Shown piece after piece: positions 58,195 through 64,000 of a DNA stretch of 64,000 nucleotides. The notes under the pieces are model-generated. The model ran no database searches. It was not told the DNA's origin and saw nothing but the letters and a program-made list of their open reading frames with translations. This DNA is from Margaritifera margaritifera. Taxonomy: Eukaryota; Mollusca; Bivalvia; Unionida; Margaritiferidae. Positions within the stretch are counted from its first letter, which is position 1. Each line of letters begins with the position of its first letter. A program made the translations under genes and the position numbers. The stretch is taken from contig JAQPZY010000853.1 of the NCBI GenBank assembly GCA_029931535.1, forward strand, positions 310,001 through 374,000, in the 5' to 3' direction.

Positions 58195-58405
58195 GTTTGT
58201 TTGTGTGTATGTTTGTTTGAGATTTTATGGCACTGCAACACATAAAGGTTATCTCATGCCAAGGCAATAGTACTAAAGTGCCTTGGTCATGGACACATGG
58301 CAGCTGACCCAGGCTGATCTGATGATTGGATTCAAACCAGCACTCATCTGGTTGCAAGTCTGGCACACTAACCACTGCACCTACTGTTGGACAAGAGACC
58401 ATAAC
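58195..58405 (-). repeat. tRNA-derived SINE, different family from 3.0 and 27.5 kb
   Basis: On the - strand: 'gtgcagtggttagtgtgcc' (A-box-like), about 35 nt later 'ggtttgaatcc' (B-box-like), then 'gggtcagctgccatgtgtcc', 'ccaaggcactttagtactat' and 'ttatgtgttgcagtgccata', ending in a TTTG/CAAA-rich tail. Box spacing fits a tRNA-like promoter. Confidence 0.7.
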
Positions 58406-58408
58406 TGG

Positions 58409-59472
58409 CAGGGGTGAACAAATCAGTAGCCTGCATGTCTGTGACTACCAAATTTTGTTTTTCACTACTTATCTGTAAGTTTCTAAAGCCTGCAGGACTA
58501 CTAGCCACATTTTTTTTAAAAAGCAGTAAGTATAAACTGCAGTCCTACAATGTAAGACTTCAACCCTGATATTTATGATTGGGATGGGTAGAAGTGTTGC
58601 TGCTTGAATAAGCAGCACCATGACATGTGTTCCCCATTCAGTCCACCCTGGAACTAGAGGCCAAATGTTCAAGAATGTTTGACATAGTTGGCAGCCCATA
58701 TTGACACTGTTATAGTCTAATTGCTTTAGTCATTCTATACTTACTGTAATGCCTTTTTCCCTACTGAAGTAAATCCAAGCACAATCAAGTGGTCCAGTTT
58801 TTCAAATTCTGTTGTGCGCCATTTCAGTTGACTGAAAAGCAAAGGTAACCGAGGAATGCTGAAGTCGGTTAACATGTGGTTACTTTTCTTTTACGAAACG
58901 AATATGGCTAATCACATTTGGCCAAATGTTCTGATTTTATTTTGTACTTTATTTAGCAATGCTCTAACCCTTTTGAAGACTTTTCTTGAAAGCTGAAGAA
59001 TCTGTATTTTTTAAGAAGAAAATAAATGTATATAGTTATGATCTCGACAAATCTGAAACAGACCAAGCTGTACACTGTCACAGGCCTTTTTATTGAGGCT
59101 TAACATATTATTTTCATTTGAATTATAATTTAAGGTACACAGTTTATTTCTTTTCTTTATTTTGCAAAAAATAAAAATGGATTTCTAATGTTTCAAGCAT
59201 GTGTACTTAAAAAATGTGCTGAATGTTAAAAAAAAACAAAAAGAAACTATAACCATATAAATTATTTTATTTACTTGGAGTACTTGTCTATTATTTTTTC
59301 TGAACCTTTTACCATCTTACAATTTTATCCATCTACTTGTTTTTAATGGCACATTATATGGAAATGTTTATCCATTGAAATATGTGGGCTACCAAATTTT
59401 GTTGTGGGTTACCAGTTTCCCTTTTGGTTCCCCATCGGACTATCACACATATTGGTGATTTGTCCACCCCTG
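58409..59472. mobile_element. hAT-like TIR element, 1064 bp
   Basis: Left 'caggggtgaacaaatca' and right 'tgatttgtccacccctg' are inverse with one mismatch over 17 bp. A nearby 'ctaccaaattttg' word recurs at 58446 and 59390. The TIR resembles that of the 29977-31302 hAT element (cagggctgagcaaat). The flanking 8-mers (ataactgg / attggatt) do not match, so the target duplication is decayed. No transposase. Confidence 0.65.
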
Positions 59473-60959
59473 ATTGGATTATAATTTTTTGCTATTTACA
59501 CTGCAAAATGCTGCCTGTCCTTACCCTCCAACTGTTACCATCTTCAGTACAAGAAGACACCTGGACTTGTCAAGCCATTATTGATTCTGAAAACATTCAT
59601 GCAGATGTGTGGAAAATGCCTGCTGAGTATACTGATGGTGTTTTCTCTAGACTGTACCCGTTAAGTACAGCAAAATAGACCCTTTTCACAGTCTCCAATC
59701 AGAGCATCTTTGGCAATGTCATCCATGCCAGAAGCATATCGAGAACAAGGCTAAGGGTGTAAAGCCACTGCCCAACAGCAGTTTGACGAAAGAACAGAGT
59801 GAAACATTACATCCTGCTCTCATATTTGTTAATGTATTCAACTTGAAATTTTTGCCCATTTAATTCATTATGTGAAACTTTTTTATCGTTTCTTACTTCT
59901 TATTTTAATAAATGTATTCATCAACAAAGTTGTTCTATATATACGAAGTGTTTTTGTCCCTACCCCCTTTGCTAACCCAGGAAGTTATTGTATCGTATAG
60001 GATATTTATTTATTTATTTTCTTAAGGAGAATTCATTTAAATTAAGGATATGCAGTTAGTATACACACCACATATTTTATTTTGTTTATTAATATGCATA
60101 TATCTTCGCACAACAGTCAATCAAACAAGAGACTGCATCACCCGGGTCAATACAAAATATTGGTCTAGTCAAAAAGATGATTATCACCCTGTATTCCTCA
60201 GATTTCCCTCAGGTAATTACTTTTCCTTTCAAACAATTTTATCTCCATATCCCTTCTTTATTCCACACTCACTGATCTATATTCTTTCCTTAAAGAATTG
60301 ATCAAAAATCTCACTTTCTCAGACCAAAAACCATTGGTTTTTCTTTTACTCATATTCCCACATCCTCGCTACTAATTAAGTCAGATAGCTGGTGAAAGTT
60401 ACATTGAGGACATAGTAAATAATTTACAGTACTTATCTAATGTAATTATCAACCTTGAAAGATCATTACAGGTAATATAATTTAGTTAAATCCAACTGGC
60501 TTGCACTTTTGTTTTGATAGTGCATGTCACGTTCAAACTGTTGACCTCAAGTAAGGGATCAAGAGTAAAAAAACCTAGCTATTAGACTGTATTTATCCTA
60601 AGACTATTTTTTAAAATTATTTTCTTTTCTCATTCAAATATCTAAGGAATCTGCTAAAACCAGAACCGTTAATATCCAACAACAGAGCTATGGAGGCTGC
60701 TCGGTTATAACACTCCAACATTTTCCTTGGTGCACACACAGGAGGCATAGACACAACGACAGGCTTTCAATCTGTGATATAATATGAGAAATCACATTAC
60801 CTCTGATTATCGATGAATGTGAAAGTCATCTATTCTATAGGCAGGTCCACTAAGTCATCAAGACTCTAGAATTTATCAACTTTGGTTCATTAGGAAAGTC
60901 TATCATTGATCAAGATTACCTTGTGCTTGAATAGAAATTTATTATGAAATTGTACAGAA
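59473..60959. other. No gene supported
   Basis: The + ORF 59382-59678 overlaps the TIR end and continues into non-repeat sequence (VQEDTWTCQAIIDSENIHAD) but has no domain I know. 60010-60022 is a (TATT)n run. Confidence 0.35.
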
Positions 60960-60963
60960 TTAA

Positions 60964-62492
60964 CCCATTTCATACTGAAGCCCAATCAGACAGGCAGTTG
61001 TGTAGAACTGGAAATTTTTTCAGTCAGTGGTGTCGCAGCATGAGAGAATGCAGTGACGTTGGTCAATCTGGCTTTACAGGACAATTTTTTGAAATTATTT
61101 TCAATTTTGTATACCATTCTAAAAAGCATAAAATTTTCCTTAAGGTCATATATTTTTTGACTAAAAATTTTGAATGTAAAACTTCAGTTGAAAGTAAAGT
61201 TATGTAAGCAAAAAAACATGCTTTACATTTTAATTTAATAACTTTCAATGCAATTTTCCTATCTGCAATATTCATTTTACCTCCTATATGAAAATGTATG
61301 AAATGAGGGCAATTTTATACTATTTAAGAAGGCGACAAAATAATAAAAATCCATCAAGAATATATAAAGTTATTACAATTTTTTTAAATTTACTCGCATG
61401 AGAATTGGAGAACAAACAGAATAATCCTTACTGGTAAGTTGACAAAGCTTTTCATTCTGGTTCAGTGTTTTTATTCCACAAAAAATTTTAATGTAATAAT
61501 ATCAGAGTTATGTTGGGTGTATTTTGGCCCATTTCCAGGGATGCAGTAAAATTTCATAATATTATGCACACACCCAACATCGGTATATGTGCGAACTTTA
61601 TGAGAAGTGAAGTTCTCAAAATGTCCAGTTAGCTTGAAAAGCATCCACGTCTTCATCATCGTCAATATCCAAGTCAAAAATAGCAATTAACTATTATCAT
61701 CTCAGTTCATTTGATGCAAACAAGATCACGATCCCACGATCCCCACTGCCTAAAATATAAATTTCCCCCACAAAATTGTCTATATTTTCATAAAAATCGA
61801 TATCAACATTACGGTCGCTTCAGTACTGTCCACCATTTTGAATTACTCGTGTTAAAATTTAGTTTTGAAATCAAATTTTCTACTAACCAGTTAGCATCAT
61901 CTCTGTTCATTTCATCAAAGTCAAGCTCACGATCTGCACTGCCTAAAACATAAATTTCCCCCACAAAATGATCTATATTTTCATCAAAATCGGCATCCAC
62001 ATCACTGCTGTAACTTATTGTTTCAGGGCTGTCCGTCATGTTGATCTCCATGTTGATCTCCACACATTAAAAGTTGTGTTTGAAATCAAATTTCAAATAA
62101 CCAGTTATCATCAGCTCCGTTCATTTTGAATAAGTAAAGATGGCGATCCCCACTGCCTAGAATGTAAATTTTACACACGAAATAGTCTTTATTTTCAACT
62201 AATTCAGCAAGCACATAACTGTCTTCACTTCCCTCTTCAGAATATGACTGCCATTTTTTATCTCCGCACATTAAAACTCGATTTTGAAATCGAATTTTTG
62301 CCAGTTTTGCCGTCTTTTAAACACAATCTGGTAATGTTATGTGTACCTTCTACCTTTATTTACTTCTTTTCAAAAGAGTACACATAAATTGATGACATTT
62401 TATACAGTTAAAAACACGTTTCTGCAAAGTTGGAGTCGTATCCCGCTGGCAAAGGTAAAGTACTATTGGAGTCGTATCCCGCTGCAAAAGGG
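60964..62492 (-). mobile_element. piggyBac-like element, 1529 bp, TTAA-flanked
   Basis: TTAA at 60960-60963 and 62493-62496. The ends are 'cccatttcat' and 'gctgcaaaaggg', giving the CCC...GGG termini normal for piggyBac. Two subterminal copies of 'ttggagtcgtatcccgctg' lie at about 62430-62450 and 62466-62484. The interior codes on the - strand for a repeated acidic unit, not a catalytic domain. Confidence 0.75.
61640..62275 (-). pseudogene. Tandemly repeated coding unit (three copies, a partial fourth) in the piggyBac-like element
   Basis: Three units spaced 194-213 bp apart (LGSxDR codons at about 62150, 61938 and 61744) encode E/N-x-D-x-F-V-x2-K/E-I-Y-x-LGSGDR or LGSADR. Copies 1-2 in coding order then read MNGADDNWLFE and MNRDDANWLVE. 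Each unit starts near 'aatgtg(c/t)ggagat'. The first is 61 codons from an ATG at 62271 and the second 84 codons from 62063. The third is frameshifted (reads DIDFYENIDNFVGEIYILG), and a partial fourth may be AIFDLDIDDDEDVDAF at 61685-61640. I do not recognise the unit. It may be an amplified N-terminal transposase segment. Confidence 0.55.
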
Positions 62493-62549
62493 TTAAGAAT
62501 ATCTTACTTTTTCATGCTGAACACTTCAGTCAATGATGACAATGACTGA

Positions 62550-63215
62550 TGATCGAAGTCAGTAGCCGAGTTGACAGTCACCAGGAGCATCCCCATAAGA
62601 AGGGACAAGTTCAACTTCTCTAGGTTTGGGATAAGACCGAGATGGGACAAGTCCTTCAGAAGAGAATATGAGGACGCTTTGCATCAACCAGTCAAAATAC
62701 TGGAAGATGGGGATCACAAACAACCCCGTTGGCAGTGACTACCCCCATCACCCTGGTAAAAATTCCTGAGGGCTGAGGCGAGTCCAAACGGAAGAGCTTG
62801 AAACTGAAATACCTCTCGGTCGAGACTAAACCAGAGGTGATTTCTGTGTGGAGATAAGATGTGAATCCCCCTCCATAGGCAGGCAAGTACAGCCCAACTC
62901 ACTGTTCACATCGGGATTAAACAATAACAGTGATGAAAACTGATCCCACACCTGCACTGATGGCATTGTAACAAGCTTCAGGGATTCTTGGCTCTTGGGT
63001 GATCTCTGAACTACAGGGGTCGCTGAATGTTCTTGCCCCACAGAGGCAGTAGTCTTTCCCAACACGGGAAGAGATCCAGACCCCTCCTGTGAACAGAGGG
63101 GGTCGTCCATTGAAGATGAGGAGGAAGAGGGGACCTTCTTCCTTCCTCTGTATATGCAGTGACTTTCAGCAAAGTCCCACACAGGGGGTAAATGTCCCAA
63201 GGGACCTATTTGTCC
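62550..63215 (-). pseudogene. DIRS fragment (copy G): finger, gag and RT pieces brought together
   Basis: In the - sense, 63200-63130 reads GPWDIYPLC (the finger seen at 15.9 and 40.1 kb), then a Ser-rich gag piece (62.95-63.15 kb). At 62902-62714 RT appears: HRNHLWFSLDREVFQFQALP, FGLASALR, and FTRVMGVV in the next frame. 62700-62580 gives a decayed 'QYFDDW'-region and PSYGD-like remnant. Most of gag and the first RT block are absent between them, so this copy carries a large internal deletion. Confidence 0.65.
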
Positions 63216-64000
63216 CCCCCCCCCAACCATGGCAGCCATATTAAACATCAGATAAGTACCATATTTATTTAGGAACAACTAGACATCGTAACAAGTCTTG
63301 TAGTGAAACTCCAATGTTCATATGACCATCCATTCAGGAGGCGTAACTTTAACAAGATTTTCAAGATTGCCACTGTGGCAACCATATTGGATGTCCAAGC
63401 ATAACCATTTTCATTTACATGTAGGACCAACTAGATATCATAAGAAGTCTTCTGGTGAAAACCCCATGTTGCAATAACAAGATTTTAAAGATGGCTGCTA
63501 TGGCAGATAATATGGATGTTAGATCAGTACCATTTTCATTTAGGACCAACTAGACATCATAAGAAGTCTTTTAATGAAAACCCTATGCTGATATGATCAT
63601 CCATTCGAGATTATAGCGATAACAAGATTTTCAAGACTGCCGCTGTGGCAGCTATATTGGATGTCTGAGCAGCCCCATTTTCATTTAGGACCAACTAGAC
63701 CATGGGATGAATGTGTGTGTAAAGTTTCAAGGCAATCCTCTGAGTAGTTTAGGAGGAGTAGTGATAACAAACTTGTGCTAATGCATGGACGGACGACGCA
63801 TATGACTTTCCGTTCAGGATGAGTGGCAATAACAAGATTTTCAAGATGGCTGCTGTGGTGGCCATATTGGACATCAGATCAGCACCATTTTCATTTAGGA
63901 CCAACTACACTGTAGACATCATGAGAAGTCTTTTAGTGAAACCCCCGTGTTGTTATGACCATCCATTCAGGAAGAGTAGCTATAACAAGATTTCATATTG
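63216..64000 (+). mobile_element. Core-repeat array (~146-bp units), runs off the right edge
   Basis: After a C run at 63216-63225 the array starts directly at 'aaccatggcagccatatt' with no head. Units follow to 63685. The 3' tail ('gggatgaatgtgtgtgtaaa', 'cttgtgctaatg', 'catggacggacgacgc') appears at 63700-63799. The array then restarts immediately ('atatgactttccgttcagga') and continues to the window end, so two copies are joined tail to core. Confidence 0.8.

Noticed and set aside
59382..59678. 98-codon + ORF as a host gene
   Set aside because: Begins inside a transposon end and has no domain or splice support.

Overview
The window looks like accessory DNA from a large animal genome, most likely a marine lophotrochozoan and probably a mollusc. 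It is AT-rich and full of microsatellites, and no long intact host ORF is visible. The dominant elements are families I associate with molluscs: dispersed elements whose middle is a tandem array of roughly 135-160 bp units (the 'pearl' / non-autonomous Helitron style), DIRS-type tyrosine-recombinase retrotransposons, tRNA-derived SINEs, and TIR transposons (hAT, pogo/Tigger, piggyBac, probably PIF/Harbinger). The taxon is an inference.

Layout: 1-385 is a DIRS terminal repeat. About 2.4 kb is a tandem-hairpin MITE and 3.0-3.2 kb a SINE. From 3.3 to 7.55 kb lie two large core-repeat elements. 11.3-12.0 kb is a different core-repeat array carrying nuclear-receptor-like half sites. 14.2-16.75 kb is a deleted DIRS element with inverted ends and a nested hAT-like insertion. 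At 18.43 kb there is a short candidate first coding exon. 19.35-20.8 kb is another DIRS gag fragment followed by a minisatellite. 22.5-23.3 kb is a third core-repeat family. 25.56-28.5 kb holds two core-repeat elements, one broken by a 299-bp MITE with TAA duplications. 29.98-31.30 kb is a hAT element with a perfect 8-bp target duplication that still encodes the transposase zinc finger. 31.67-32.23 kb is an element with long TIRs. 34.0-34.6 kb and 40.8-42.2 kb are further core arrays. 35.0-40.6 kb is the most complete DIRS copy (gag, RT, tyrosine recombinase). 42.2-43.6 kb is a full-length core-repeat element. 44.09-45.49 kb is a TIR element around a long TA/CA microsatellite. 46.0-52.9 kb is a second large DIRS copy, invaded by a 5'-truncated LINE and by a pogo/Tigger element that itself carries a TTAA-flanked piggyBac-like insert. 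55.9-59.5 kb has a minisatellite, a second hairpin MITE, a foldback, a SINE and a hAT-like element. 60.96-62.49 kb is a second piggyBac-like element with a tandemly repeated coding unit. The window ends with a DIRS fragment and another core array.

Every core-repeat element I could orient (about twelve) reads on the + strand, and every DIRS remnant (five by coding sense, a sixth by its terminal repeat) is coded on the - strand. The coding capacity is broken transposon genes (gag, RT, RNase H, YR, LINE RT, hAT zinc finger, piggyBac N-termini). The only candidate host sequence is the exon at 18.43 kb. Coordinates of repeat edges were read by eye and may be off by several bases.
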